Source: Nitrospira sp. (lineage in GTDB: Bacteria; Nitrospirota; Nitrospiria; Nitrospirales; Nitrospiraceae). From it: DNA of 64,000 nt. The stretch covers positions 124,001 to 188,000 of the forward strand of contig JACOEM010000001.1 of assembly GCA_024998565.1 (NCBI GenBank). The letters are read 5' to 3'. Positions within the stretch are counted from its first letter, which is position 1, and every line of letters starts with the position of its first letter. Below the pieces are notes generated by a model that worked only from the letters and a program-made list of their open reading frames with translations, made no database searches and was not told the origin of the DNA. The translations under genes were made by a program, and so were the position numbers. Below are positions 15,118-24,259 of the stretch, in pieces.

Positions 15118-16831
15118 CCTCTTCCAGTAGTCGATCGATCTCCAACTCCAGCGCCACCGCCGGAACCCCGATTTGCCAATGCTCCAGCACTTCGGGATGC
15201 AATTCGCCCAACAATCCGATCACCCGCCCGTTTGAGACAATCTTTCCGGCTCGACCATCGAGGAAGGAGGGATGATCCACCGGCTCCAAGGTGAAGGGAC
15301 GGTCCAGATAATACAGCAAGAGATCCAGGCAGGAATGAATTTCTGAGAAGTGCGCGCCGGCATGGGCAATCACGGCACCCAACATCGTCACGGTCCGGGA
15401 TCCGACATCGGCACTCGCATCAGGAATCGCCACTTCCCCGACCTCAAACATGCGGTGGGGATAGAAGGCCCGGCTTGAATTGGTTTCCACCTGCAACAAC
15501 GATGGCGTAATCCACTGGCGCAGACAAGAGTAGCTGAGAGACATCACGTTATCCACTTCCACCACCTTCGCCCACTCGGTGCCGTCCAGACGCATGCGTG
15601 TGCAAAAGTCCTGATGAGAGCCCATGATGTTGGAAATGATTTCTTGGAATTCCAAACCCACCATGAGATGCCGAACCCGGTCGGCCATCTGCTCCAAACG
15701 CGACAGCCCACCCACCGTAAACTGCGAGGGCATGACGGGGGCAAACCTGGCGTATCCCTGACTGATGGCCACATCTTCCACCACATCGACCGTATGCAGC
15801 AGGTCGTTGCGGTACGGCGGTAGTTGCACAGACACCTTTTGCCCGGCCGACTTTACGGTATACCCATAGGACTTGAGCGCGGAAGTGACTTCCTTGCCAC
15901 CCAGGGCCTCCCCCAACGCCGACTCGATGGCCTTGAGAGGAATGGTCCGGGGTGCCCCGAAATCGATCGGCGTACTCCACCGCCGCCCGAAGTTGGTTTT
16001 CACCGGCGAGTGAATGTCGACCGGCGTGATCACCGCGCCGCGATCCGCGAGATTGGCGGCAAAAATATTGAGAGTCAGCGCAACCATCGAAAGATCGGTC
16101 CCGGTCACTTCGACGAACAGTGCATGATCGCCGACCTGCACCTCGCCGATTTCCCGGCTGTTGATGATCGGGGGGAACGACAGGACCTGCCCTTCGGCAT
16201 CTCGCAGCACGGGGAGCCGGTCGTGGCCACCCACGATACCACCGTACTCCACGCCTTTGGGATGAACCATGAGGATCTCCCGGAGCGTCATCATGGTTTC
16301 CATGCCGAGCGGCGTAAATCGTACGTCGTCCGGCTTGACCAGATCATAGGAGACGGGAAACACGATGGGAGCCAAACGGTATAAGCCGATCGAGACCGAC
16401 CGCCGCTTGCGCCCAAAAATATCGGCTAACTTTTCCTGCGTCTGAATAAGCTGCGTCAAGCCGGACGCCGTCACGCGATACCCGACCGCCGTGCAAGCGG
16501 CCACGTACGGACGAACCTGGTCCATTCCCTGCGCCACAACCAGCTTCCCCGCGACTCCCTTCGGCTTCTTGAAGAAGGGATAGGAAATCGCCGAGCCACG
16601 CTGCTTGATCCGGATCTGTCTGGCAATGCCTTCGCAGCACCACAAATCGGGACGGTTGCTGTCTTGCAGCTCGATCCGCAGTTCGCCGGTTTCTACATTG
16701 TGCCCCTTCAGCTCCCCCTTCACCAACATCAGCCATTGCTCAAGCTGATCAAGCGGAATCCGCGCCGGCTTCTCGTCCGATCCGGCGATCAAGGCTTCGA
16801 GATCGTCTCGTTGAAGGGAAATAGTGGGCAT
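15113..16831 (-). CDS. pheT: Phenylalanyl-tRNA synthetase beta subunit, archaeal/eukaryotic type
   Basis: A 572-residue protein, far shorter than the roughly 800-residue bacterial PheT, and without its N-terminal tRNA-binding and C-terminal anticodon-binding domains. It starts MPTISLQRDDLEALIAG. It has the archaeal-type ELQDSNRPDLWCCEGIARQ (quoted in part: DSNRPDLWCCEGIARQ), a GIVGGHDRLPVLRD insertion region, and VVEDVAISQGYARFAPVMP. It is the structural partner of PheS in the (alpha-beta)2 enzyme. It begins 12 bases after pheS. Archaeal-type PheRS is established for spirochaetes, and a horizontal origin is likely here as well (inference). Confidence 0.9.
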   Translation of the reverse strand: MPTISLQRDDLEALIAGSDEKPARIPLDQLEQWLMLVKGELKGHNVETGELRIELQDSNRPDLWCCEGIARQIRIKQRGSAISYPFFKKPKGVAGKLVVAQGMDQVRPYVAACTAVGYRVTASGLTQLIQTQEKLADIFGRKRRSVSIGLYRLAPIVFPVSYDLVKPDDVRFTPLGMETMMTLREILMVHPKGVEYGGIVGGHDRLPVLRDAEGQVLSFPPIINSREIGEVQVGDHALFVEVTGTDLSMVALTLNIFAANLADRGAVITPVDIHSPVKTNFGRRWSTPIDFGAPRTIPLKAIESALGEALGGKEVTSALKSYGYTVKSAGQKVSVQLPPYRNDLLHTVDVVEDVAISQGYARFAPVMPSQFTVGGLSRLEQMADRVRHLMVGLEFQEIISNIMGSHQDFCTRMRLDGTEWAKVVEVDNVMSLSYSCLRQWITPSLLQVETNSSRAFYPHRMFEVGEVAIPDASADVGSRTVTMLGAVIAHAGAHFSEIHSCLDLLLYYLDRPFTLEPVDHPSFLDGRAGKIVSNGRVIGLLGELHPEVLEHWQIGVPAVALELEIDRLLEEV

Positions 16832-16843
16832 CGTGTCGTCGTC

Positions 16844-18394
16844 CTAAAAACTTCCCCGCATGGTGCGAATGAATTCGAGGTCGGCCGAAAACAGATCGCG
16901 AATGTCGTGAATCCCCAGCGCCACCATCGCCATACGATCGAGGCCAAGGCCCCAGGCAATGACCGGCACGGAGACACCAAGGGGGGTCGTGACTTCAGGC
17001 CGGAATAATCCTGCGCCGCCCAACTCCATCCACCCCAGCTTCGGATGGCGCACGTGCATTTCGACCGACGGCTCGGTGAACGGAAAATAGGCCGGTAGAA
17101 ATTTGACTTCCTTGGCTTGCGCCACTTCCCGGGCGAACAGATTCAGCAATCCGAGTAGAGTCCGGAAGTTAATATCCGCACCTAACACGATGCCTTCCAC
17201 CTGAAAGAAGTCGGTGGCATGGGTCGCGTCCACCTGGTCGTAACGAAAGCACCGGGCAATCGAAAAATATTTCCCCGGCACGGCCGCGCCGGCCGCCAAT
17301 GTCCTCGCCGACACCGCGGTGCCTTGACTCCGCAACACCAGCCGTTTCGCCCGCTCGGCATCGAAGGTATAGCCCCAACCGGTCGATCCGGCCCCCGTCC
17401 CTTTTTCATGTACCTGTGTCACCTGCGTCAGGTACGGCTCGGCGATTGTGCGGGCATGGGTCGGATTCTTCACAAAATAGACATCATGAATGTCACGGGC
17501 CGGATGAAACTGCGGCATGAACAGCGCGTCCATATTCCAGAACTCGGTCTCAACAAGCGTTCCGCGCATTTCCTGGAACCCCATACTGACCAGCTTGAGT
17601 TTGACGAGATCCAGAAACTCGCGATAGGGATGCCGTTTGCCCGCCGCAATTCTCGGGGCCCGCAAACTGATCGTATACTTCCGAAACCGTTTCGTACGCC
17701 AGGCACCTTCCTTCAACAACTCCGGCGTCAGCTGCGAGACTTCCTCCGCCACGCCATCGCGCGACAACTGGTCCGCCACATCCTTCCCGGCAGGGGTCAG
17801 CACAAATGACCGGGTGACCCGCTCATCGATCCGGAACGGCTCACGCGCGTTCCCACGCTTCACCGCATGTTGTTGGAGCACGCTCCGAAGCGGCTCGGAA
17901 AAAGACTGCAACTCCCGCTGGCCGCTCCGCAATTCCTGCAACAACGAGCGCATGGCCTCGGCCGTTGCACTATTGCGACCGGTGCTTTCAATACAGCCTC
18001 CTTGGACGATCAGGATCGCCCCCTCTTTCTTGAGGGTGCCGACCGCCTTGCTCACATCGGACGGCTCAAGTGCTTCCTTGCCCTGAATGTCCTGAATCGT
18101 GAGACGTCTCCCTGTCTGGCCGGCTTCCCGCGCCGCAGAGAGCACTCGCTCAATCGGGGCATATTTCTCAAAAAACAATTCGCCGATCGGAGTGAGAGAC
18201 GCGATATGCGCGACGGTTTCAGCCTGCACGGCGATCAGCGACTTGGCCAGTAACCATTCGACAGCCATGCTCAACTGCGACGGCTCCAGGCCGGTGGATT
18301 CCGCAAGTTGGTCGAGCGTAGGAGGCGCGTCCGGCTGCCGGGTCAACGCCAGCAGGACTTTGCTTTCAAGGGGATGAAGATTATCCATGAACAA
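16844..18394 (-). CDS. pheS: Phenylalanyl-tRNA synthetase alpha subunit, archaeal/eukaryotic type
   Basis: A 516-residue protein, against about 340 for bacterial PheS. The extra N-terminal about 200 residues hold winged-helix-like repeats (LHPLESKVLLALTRQPDAP and later DVSKAVGTLKKEGAIL) as in archaeal and cytosolic eukaryotic enzymes. The catalytic core has motif 2 (WNMDALFMPQFHPARDIHD) and motif 3 (MELGGAGLFRPEVTTPLG, then IAWGLGLDRMAM). It charges tRNA-Phe with PheT. It sits 21 bases after rpe in fmt-rsmB-rpe-pheS-pheT. The ATG at 18394 or the one two codons later are both possible. Confidence 0.92.
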   Translation of the reverse strand: MFMDNLHPLESKVLLALTRQPDAPPTLDQLAESTGLEPSQLSMAVEWLLAKSLIAVQAETVAHIASLTPIGELFFEKYAPIERVLSAAREAGQTGRRLTIQDIQGKEALEPSDVSKAVGTLKKEGAILIVQGGCIESTGRNSATAEAMRSLLQELRSGQRELQSFSEPLRSVLQQHAVKRGNAREPFRIDERVTRSFVLTPAGKDVADQLSRDGVAEEVSQLTPELLKEGAWRTKRFRKYTISLRAPRIAAGKRHPYREFLDLVKLKLVSMGFQEMRGTLVETEFWNMDALFMPQFHPARDIHDVYFVKNPTHARTIAEPYLTQVTQVHEKGTGAGSTGWGYTFDAERAKRLVLRSQGTAVSARTLAAGAAVPGKYFSIARCFRYDQVDATHATDFFQVEGIVLGADINFRTLLGLLNLFAREVAQAKEVKFLPAYFPFTEPSVEMHVRHPKLGWMELGGAGLFRPEVTTPLGVSVPVIAWGLGLDRMAMVALGIHDIRDLFSADLEFIRTMRGSF

Positions 18395-18415
18395 GGGTGT
18401 GGTCTGAGGCCTCTT

Positions 18416-19120
18416 CTATCGGTGAGCGGTTGCAACCCTCGCGGTGCGGGCGGCAGGCTCATGTCCCGCTCTGAGTGCCGTAATTGCAGCGGCATAATCA
18501 TCAGTGGAAAATACGGCCGACCCCGCAACCAGTACCTCGGCACCGGCGGCGAGAATCTCGTTCACGTTGTCCGGCTTCACGCCCCCGTCTACTTCCAGAA
18601 GCGCCCGGCTCCCGGTGCGGTCGATCAAGGCCCTGACCTCGGCGATCTTGTGTAACGACGAGGCAATAAACTTCTGCCCGCCGAATCCTGGATTTACAGA
18701 CATGATGAGGATGAGATCGGCATCACGGACGATTTCCGAAAGGGTACCGGCCGGCGTGGCAGGATTCAACGTCACACCCGCCTTCACGCCCCGCTCTTTG
18801 ATCGATTGCACCGTCCGATGCAGGTGCGGGCAGGTTTCCACATGTACGGTCAGATAGTCGGCACCCGCTTCGGCAAACTCCCCGATGAACGCATCCGGAT
18901 TCGTCATCATCAGATGCACATCCAACGGCAGGGTGGTGACTTTTCTCAAGGCTTCGACGATCGGCGGCCCGACCGTTAGATTCGGCACGAAATGCCCGTC
19001 CATGACATCGATGTGCAACCAGTCGGCTCCGGCGTCCTCCACCCGCGCCACTTCTTCGGCCAGGCGCGCGAAGTCCGCCGACAAAATGGAGGGGGCAATA
19101 CGTACCGTCCGACCAGCCAC
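18416..19120 (-). CDS. rpe: Ribulose-phosphate 3-epimerase
   Basis: A 234-residue TIM-barrel enzyme interconverting ribulose-5-P and xylulose-5-P in the pentose phosphate and Calvin pathways. It shows APSILSADFARLAEEV at the N-terminus, the metal-binding WLHIDVMDGHFVPNLTVGP segment, MSVNPGFGGQKF, and EVDGGVKPDN with the catalytic Asp. The GTG start shares a base with the rsmB TAG stop (TAGTG), indicating translational coupling. Confidence 0.96.
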   Translation of the reverse strand: MAGRTVRIAPSILSADFARLAEEVARVEDAGADWLHIDVMDGHFVPNLTVGPPIVEALRKVTTLPLDVHLMMTNPDAFIGEFAEAGADYLTVHVETCPHLHRTVQSIKERGVKAGVTLNPATPAGTLSEIVRDADLILIMSVNPGFGGQKFIASSLHKIAEVRALIDRTGSRALLEVDGGVKPDNVNEILAAGAEVLVAGSAVFSTDDYAAAITALRAGHEPAARTARVATAHR

Positions 19121-20532
19121 TACTCGCTCCTCCGCACACGGGCGGCGAAAAACAGATCCATCCTGTTACTATTAGCCATCGTAGACAGATCCCCTCGAGG
19201 GGTCACGAACGGCAGTCCGGCCGGGGGCAACCAGGGCGCGATCGACTCACGCTGAAATTGATGATGCGCCTGACAAAACTCGTCGATGATCGACTCGGTT
19301 TCTTCCGGTTCGATCGAGCAGGTACTATAGACCAACACCCCGCCGGGCCGCAAGAGACGGCTCGTCACCGCAAGCAATTCCACCTGCATCTGCCGATGCT
19401 GCGCGATGGACTCCGGCCTCTTATACCACTTCCCTTCCGGATGACGCCGCAACACACCGAGGCCACTGCACGGAGCATCCAGCAGAATGCGGTCGAACGG
19501 TCGGGACAACATCGGATGGGACACAATCCCTGCACAGACCAGCGCGCGCAAGTCGCCGGCCAGGGGCGTCAGGATCTTCACTCCGAGACGGCGGCAATTG
19601 GCCATCACAAGATCGAGTCGCGCCGAGGCCCGATCCACCGCCACAATCTCTCCCCGATTCTCCATGAGCGCCGCCAGGTGTGTGGACTTTCCACCCGGCG
19701 CTGAGCAGGCGTCCAGCACCCGTTGCCCCGGCTGCACATCCAGCAACAACGGAATCAGCTGCCCGGCTTCATCCTCCACATAGAACCGTCCCTCCGCGTA
19801 TCCCGGCAGATCGATAACGGAACAGGAGCGCGCCAGTTGAATGCCGACTTCGCTGATCGACGTCGGGCCTGCCTCTACCTGCGCAGCAGCCAAGTCGCCC
19901 AGCAATGCCGCGCGGGAGGTTCGAAGCGTATTCACACGTAGCGTCAGCGGAGGCACCTCCACCGACGCACCGCACAAGGCCTCAGCGCGTTCGACGCCCA
20001 AGCGATGACACCAACGTTCCACGAGCCAGGCCGGACAGGAATATCGCACGGCCAAGGCCTCAACGGGATGGCTGCCTGCATCGGGCCAGACCGGTTCGGG
20101 TGATCGAAGCAGAGCCCTCAGCACCGCATTCACGAAGCCGCTCCAATCCCGACCCAGACGACGGCTCTGCTGCTTCGTCATCTGCACAGACTCGTTCACA
20201 GCAGCGGAATCCGGAACCCGGTCCAAATACAGGAGCTGATAGGCGCCGAGACGCAGAATAGTCTGAACCAGGGTGGGGAGTTTCGTAATACGCCGATCCG
20301 ACAACAGACCCAAGCGCCAGTCGAGCGTGGCCCGATACCGCAGCACACCGCGCACGAGTTCGACCATGAAGGCCCGATCGCGCAGATCGAGCGACTCACG
20401 TGAGGAGACCTGATCGAACAAGTCGTCCCCCAACATGCCTGCCTTGTCGATCGCCAGCAACGCCTTCATGGCGGCGCGGCGCCCGGCGGATACTCCCCCG
20501 CTTGATTGTGACTGAGGCGGATCAGATGCCAT
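19120..20532 (-). CDS. rsmB: 16S rRNA m5C967 methyltransferase RsmB (Sun/Fmu)
   Basis: A 470-residue protein. The N-terminal NusB-like helical domain (about residues 18-150) is followed by the SAM-dependent methyltransferase domain. That domain has motif I VLDACSAPGGKSTHLAALM and the two cysteines of RNA m5C enzymes in DAPCSGLGVLRR and YSTCSIEPEE. It methylates C967 of 16S rRNA. It lies between fmt and rpe in the common def/fmt-sun-rpe type of operon; def is not present here. Confidence 0.94.
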   Translation of the reverse strand: MASDPPQSQSSGGVSAGRRAAMKALLAIDKAGMLGDDLFDQVSSRESLDLRDRAFMVELVRGVLRYRATLDWRLGLLSDRRITKLPTLVQTILRLGAYQLLYLDRVPDSAAVNESVQMTKQQSRRLGRDWSGFVNAVLRALLRSPEPVWPDAGSHPVEALAVRYSCPAWLVERWCHRLGVERAEALCGASVEVPPLTLRVNTLRTSRAALLGDLAAAQVEAGPTSISEVGIQLARSCSVIDLPGYAEGRFYVEDEAGQLIPLLLDVQPGQRVLDACSAPGGKSTHLAALMENRGEIVAVDRASARLDLVMANCRRLGVKILTPLAGDLRALVCAGIVSHPMLSRPFDRILLDAPCSGLGVLRRHPEGKWYKRPESIAQHRQMQVELLAVTSRLLRPGGVLVYSTCSIEPEETESIIDEFCQAHHQFQRESIAPWLPPAGLPFVTPRGDLSTMANSNRMDLFFAARVRRSE

Positions 20533-20591
20533 GTTCGGAGAGGGTGATCATGGCAGAAGATAGTCGATAAAATCCGAAGACAGGTGTGCGA

Positions 20592-21548
20592 TTAGCCCTG
20601 CGATGGAGCGTCAGCTTGAAGCGTAAGGCCCTCGGCCAGTCGATGGCCGGCCAGATATTGCGCCATCGTCATCCGCCTGCTATTGGAGGGTTGAATCTCG
20701 ATGAGCTGGATCGTCCCGTCGCCGGTCGCCACCTCAACCCGATCCTTGCTCACCTTCGTCACGGTTCCGGGAACCGCGCCGGAGGTCTCCAGCCCCACCG
20801 CCACGCGCCAGAGCACCCACCGTTCCCCGTTCACATGGGTATACGCGCCGGGCCATGGAGACAGGCCGCGCACACGATTCGCAATCTCCATAGCCGACAA
20901 AGTCCAATCGACCACACCGTCTTCCTTCTTGAGCAATGGCGCCATGGTCGCCTGCGCGTCATCCTGCGGTTGCGGCATCAGCGTGCCGGCTTCAAGGCGG
21001 CGCAGGGTTTCAACCAACAGTCGCCCGCCGACCTCGGCCAGTCGAGGGGCCAGCGTGCCCGCCGTATCGTCAGGACGGATCTCCACCGTTTCCTGCAACA
21101 ACATGTCGCCGGTATCCATCCCTTCAGCCATAAACATGGTCGTGATGCCGGTCACCTGCTCTCCCCTGATAATGGCCCATTGAATCGGACCTGCCCCACG
21201 GTACTTCGGGAGGAGCGACCCATGCACGTTGATGCAGCCACGAGGCGGCAGCGTCAGAATGGCTGGAGGAAGGATGCGGCCATAGGCCGTGACGGCAATG
21301 ACATCCGGCCTCCACTGACGCAACTCGTCGAGAAAGACAGGGTCTTTCATCTTGAGAGGCTGCAGAACAGGAATTCCCTCCCGCTGGCAGACAACCTTCA
21401 CGGGCGAGAAGACCACTTCCTGCCCCCGCCCCTTCGGCCGATCAGGCTGAGTGACCACACCGACCACCTGATGTTCCGACTTGAGCAAGGCCTCTAGAGA
21501 AGGCACGGCAAAGTCGGGTGTTCCCATAAATACGATACGCATGCTCAC
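20592..21548 (-). CDS. fmt: Methionyl-tRNA formyltransferase
   Basis: A 318-residue enzyme that formylates Met on initiator tRNA with 10-formyl-tetrahydrofolate. It begins MSMRIVFMGTPDFAVPSLEAL and has the catalytic GCINVHGSLLPKYRGAGPIQ with conserved Asn, His and SLLPxYRG. A downstream MDTGDML supplies the conserved Asp. The C-terminal OB-fold domain binds tRNA. It lies divergent from the tRNA-fMet gene, its own substrate, with 81 bases between. Confidence 0.96.
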   Translation of the reverse strand: MSMRIVFMGTPDFAVPSLEALLKSEHQVVGVVTQPDRPKGRGQEVVFSPVKVVCQREGIPVLQPLKMKDPVFLDELRQWRPDVIAVTAYGRILPPAILTLPPRGCINVHGSLLPKYRGAGPIQWAIIRGEQVTGITTMFMAEGMDTGDMLLQETVEIRPDDTAGTLAPRLAEVGGRLLVETLRRLEAGTLMPQPQDDAQATMAPLLKKEDGVVDWTLSAMEIANRVRGLSPWPGAYTHVNGERWVLWRVAVGLETSGAVPGTVTKVSKDRVEVATGDGTIQLIEIQPSNSRRMTMAQYLAGHRLAEGLTLQADAPSQG

Positions 21549-21594
21549 GCTTTATCATTCTGCCCTCGCGAATGCAATTCTCTCCGGACGTTCC

Positions 21595-21624
21595 TTGACT
21601 CTCGTTTCACACGCCTGCTAGTAT
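21595..21624 (+). promoter_or_regulatory. Sigma70-like promoter of tRNA-fMet
   Basis: TTGACT (21595-21600) and TAGTAT (21619-21624) are 18 bases apart. The -10 ends only 5 bases before the mature tRNA 5' end at 21630, so transcription may begin at or within a base or two of the mature end. Confidence 0.6.
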
Positions 21625-21629
21625 CCGGT

Positions 21630-21706
<77 letters not shown>

Positions 21707-22062
21707 ACCTTGCTCTTCTCTTTCAACCATATACAGCGGTTTCATCTCCGACATCGGCACTCGTGCGAGAAGCCGATTACGTTAAATTTGTGCGACCTCC
21801 TGCCGGAACTCGATCCAAGATCTCCACGCATCGGCAGCATTCATGCAATCAGGTCCTCGGGGATTGAGCCTCATGGTTGGGAGTGCCCGGAAGTTGACCC
21901 AAAGCAGACGATTTATTCGATTTTGCGAAATCAAATGTCGCAGTAAGAGGTACTATGTAGGTGATGAGTAAGACTCCGATCGTGGGCTGAATTGAGTTCA
22001 ATAAATACAGGGCTCGCTTTGCATCGAATGAATTGCGGCAGCCCGGCGTTCCCCTGGATTGT
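21707..22062. other. Intergenic stretch downstream of tRNA-fMet
   Basis: About 350 bases that are more AT-rich than the surroundings, especially 21900-22030. I see no convincing gene, terminator or integrase remnant, and no repeat of the tRNA 3' end that would mark an attachment site. Confidence 0.5.
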
Positions 22063-22734
22063 ATGTCACCACTCCCTCGTCACCGGTGCCTGATTTATAA
22101 AGGCCCTCTCACGCCGTATCTGCCGGGGATTTCGGCAATCATACGACAAAAGCTGACCGAGAATTATCGCTGTTTGTATCTTGATGGTCCGTCCAGAGTA
22201 GCCGGCACGCACCCCTATCTGCTCGCCGCAGGAATCGATGTAGTGCAAGAGGTCGCGAAAGGCAGTCTCGTGTTGTCCTCTGACAACACCCACCTCATGA
22301 AGGGGCGTTTCAATGTTGATCGAATGTTAGGAATGCTTGAACAGGCCTTGAAGCAGGCCTTGAGCGACGGCTATCAAGGTCTGTGGACTACGGGTGATAT
22401 GAGCGTGGAGTTCGGCCCTGAGAAAGATTTTTCAACACTTCTGGATTATGAATGGCGGTTGGAAGAATTTCTTCAGGCGCATCCCGCGCTTTGCGGTATC
22501 TGCCAATATCATGCGGATACCTTGCCCAGTGACGCCTTACGGCATGGTCTATTGACCCATCGGTCACTCTACATCAATGAGACACTTTCCCGGATCCATC
22601 CGTATTATGTGGAGCAGGAAGCATTCACTGTGCAATCGTACAATACGACCGCTCTAGACACGGCGATCAGAGATCTGTGCACAATGCCGGATGCGTTAAT
22701 TCTCAACTCCTTACCTCCCGGTTATCTGCAGTAG
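22063..22734 (+). CDS. MEDS-domain sensory protein
   Basis: About 223 residues. It matches the MEDS domain (first described in methanogens, methylotrophs and DcmR): HRCLIYKGPLTPYLPGISAI, then an ENYRCLYLDGPSRVAG segment, DGYQGLWTTGDMSVEFG, and ALCGICQYHADTLP near the end. DcmR uses this domain with a DNA-binding domain to sense a ligand; no helix-turn-helix is present here, so this is a stand-alone sensor. The start could be the ATG at 22063 or an in-frame ATG at 22033. Codon use and the AT-rich upstream region hint at separate ancestry from its neighbours (weak inference). Confidence 0.75.
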   Translation: MSPLPRHRCLIYKGPLTPYLPGISAIIRQKLTENYRCLYLDGPSRVAGTHPYLLAAGIDVVQEVAKGSLVLSSDNTHLMKGRFNVDRMLGMLEQALKQALSDGYQGLWTTGDMSVEFGPEKDFSTLLDYEWRLEEFLQAHPALCGICQYHADTLPSDALRHGLLTHRSLYINETLSRIHPYYVEQEAFTVQSYNTTALDTAIRDLCTMPDALILNSLPPGYLQ

Positions 22735-22853
22735 CGTCTTCAAGACAACGCATCCCTATCAACGGGTCCTTCCACAACGCATCTATTTGCGGCTCCCCTG
22801 CTTGCGTCGCTCTTGTCATCAATACAGAGAACAGACTGCCAGGTGGGATATCG

Positions 22854-23651
22854 CTACTTCCCGGCCCCGGGTCGTGAGTTTCGCAGATCCGTAGAGACAG
22901 GCAGTGGCTCCAATTGCAACGGCTTGTGGTGCATGGCCAACAACACGGCCTTTCCTGGACTCGCCTGGTAATCGCCACGGAAGCTCTTGTAGTAGATCAT
23001 CACTTTCCTGACATAGTCACGCGTTTCAGGATAGGGTGGAATGGCACGATACCGCTCCACGCGCCGCTCCCCCGCATTATACGCAGCGACCGCCAAGCGT
23101 ACGTTCCCGTTAAATCGATCCAGCAAATATCGCAAGTGCCTTGCGCCGCCTCGAATGTTGTCGCCGGTGTCATAGAGATTGAGAACTCCGTGCCGAATGG
23201 CGGTTTCGGGGATCAGCTGCATCAGTCCAACCGCCCCGGATCGTGAAATGACGGTGGGATTAAAGTCCGACTCCGCCTTGATCACCGCCAGCAGCAGCGC
23301 CGGATGAAGTTGGAACTGGAAGGCGTAGCGCTTGACCGCCTCCTCCACTTCCTCCGCCGAGGCCCGGTGCGACAGGCGACGCACCTGCGATTCCGCCGAA
23401 CGAAACCGTTGGTCGGTCGGGACATTGGTCATTTCAAACACCCCGTTCGGCCCGACGTAGCCATAAATTTCGCTGTCCGCAGAAGCGGACTCCCCGACCA
23501 CCAGCACCCCCGCCAGCACCAGAGGAAGCGCCCACGTGGCAGTCACACGCCCGCCATCGTCATTCTGGCCGCCAAGGTTATGGCTCACTACTCGCAACTC
23601 CTGTCGGACAGGTTTTTCGGGATCCATCTCTTCCTCCTCTTCCCGCAGCAA
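22854..23651 (-). CDS. Lytic transglycosylase (Slt/MltC-type domain)
   Basis: 265 residues as drawn. A hydrophobic segment around residue 40 (LPLVLAGVLVVGESASA) looks like a signal peptide. A DUF4124-like strand GYVGPNGVFEMTNVPTD follows, and then the soluble lytic transglycosylase domain. That domain has the catalytic Glu in AVIKAESDFNP, then SGAVGLMQLIPETA and LAVAAYNAGERRVERY. It cleaves peptidoglycan glycan strands in the periplasm. The true start may be a later codon nearer the signal segment, because the first 30 residues are strongly charged. Confidence 0.9.
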   Translation of the reverse strand: MLREEEEEMDPEKPVRQELRVVSHNLGGQNDDGGRVTATWALPLVLAGVLVVGESASADSEIYGYVGPNGVFEMTNVPTDQRFRSAESQVRRLSHRASAEEVEEAVKRYAFQFQLHPALLLAVIKAESDFNPTVISRSGAVGLMQLIPETAIRHGVLNLYDTGDNIRGGARHLRYLLDRFNGNVRLAVAAYNAGERRVERYRAIPPYPETRDYVRKVMIYYKSFRGDYQASPGKAVLLAMHHKPLQLEPLPVSTDLRNSRPGAGK

Positions 23652-24259
23652 CCCATAGCCGGGGAATCCACAGCGTCGCGCCCCCAGGCTGAAGCGCAGC
23701 TTTCATGCCATCGTCCCCACGCGTACAAAAGCGTGCAGCTCCAATAACTTCCTACGGTTAGGGTGTTCACAAGAAGTCGCCCCACTGCTGAGAGGGGGGA
23801 GGCATCGAACCGTTTTGTGTCACCATTTGGCCGGATTTTGTTCTCGGTTTCGTTGTGATCCGTTCCTAACGTGACAAGCCATCGCGGGTGTGCGGGCAGG
23901 ACACGCACCTGTAGCCAGAACTGAGGGGGGGGGTTCTTCACGTGAGGCAGTGTCGGTCAACACCAGGACGCGGAGTATGCCGGCAGATCTCGCACGATCA
24001 TCGTGAAGAAGTGCGCTCTTGTTTGAAGCTTCGGAGTGACGTGCTAGAATCGATTTCGGAGTAGCCCCTCAAGCAACAATCGCCTGCAGCCATAGGAAAA
24101 TTCCCGCGCAGAATACGTCTCTCGGCAGTCACCACCATTGAAGATGAGAGTTCCACCCCCGACAATTCCGGCACGCAGCATTACGATGAGATGTCAGCCT
24201 TCCGCTTGTGCGCAATACATCGCCTCGCCAGATTGTCTTACAGGCGCGAGCACGCACCG
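23652..24259. other. 600-base region without a supported gene
   Basis: Contains a run of nine Gs at 23925-23933 and scattered short frames, none with a good start, family resemblance or codon pattern. An open minus-strand frame overlaps the transglycosylase 5' end but looks non-coding. No tRNA or known RNA fold was recognised. Confidence 0.5.

Noticed and set aside
21707-22062. Possible integration scar after tRNA-fMet
   Set aside because: No duplicate of the tRNA 3' end and no integrase remnant were found.
23588-23941. Minus-strand frame overlapping the transglycosylase start
   Set aside because: Pro/Arg-rich composition, crosses a G9 run, and has no family resemblance or ribosome-binding site.
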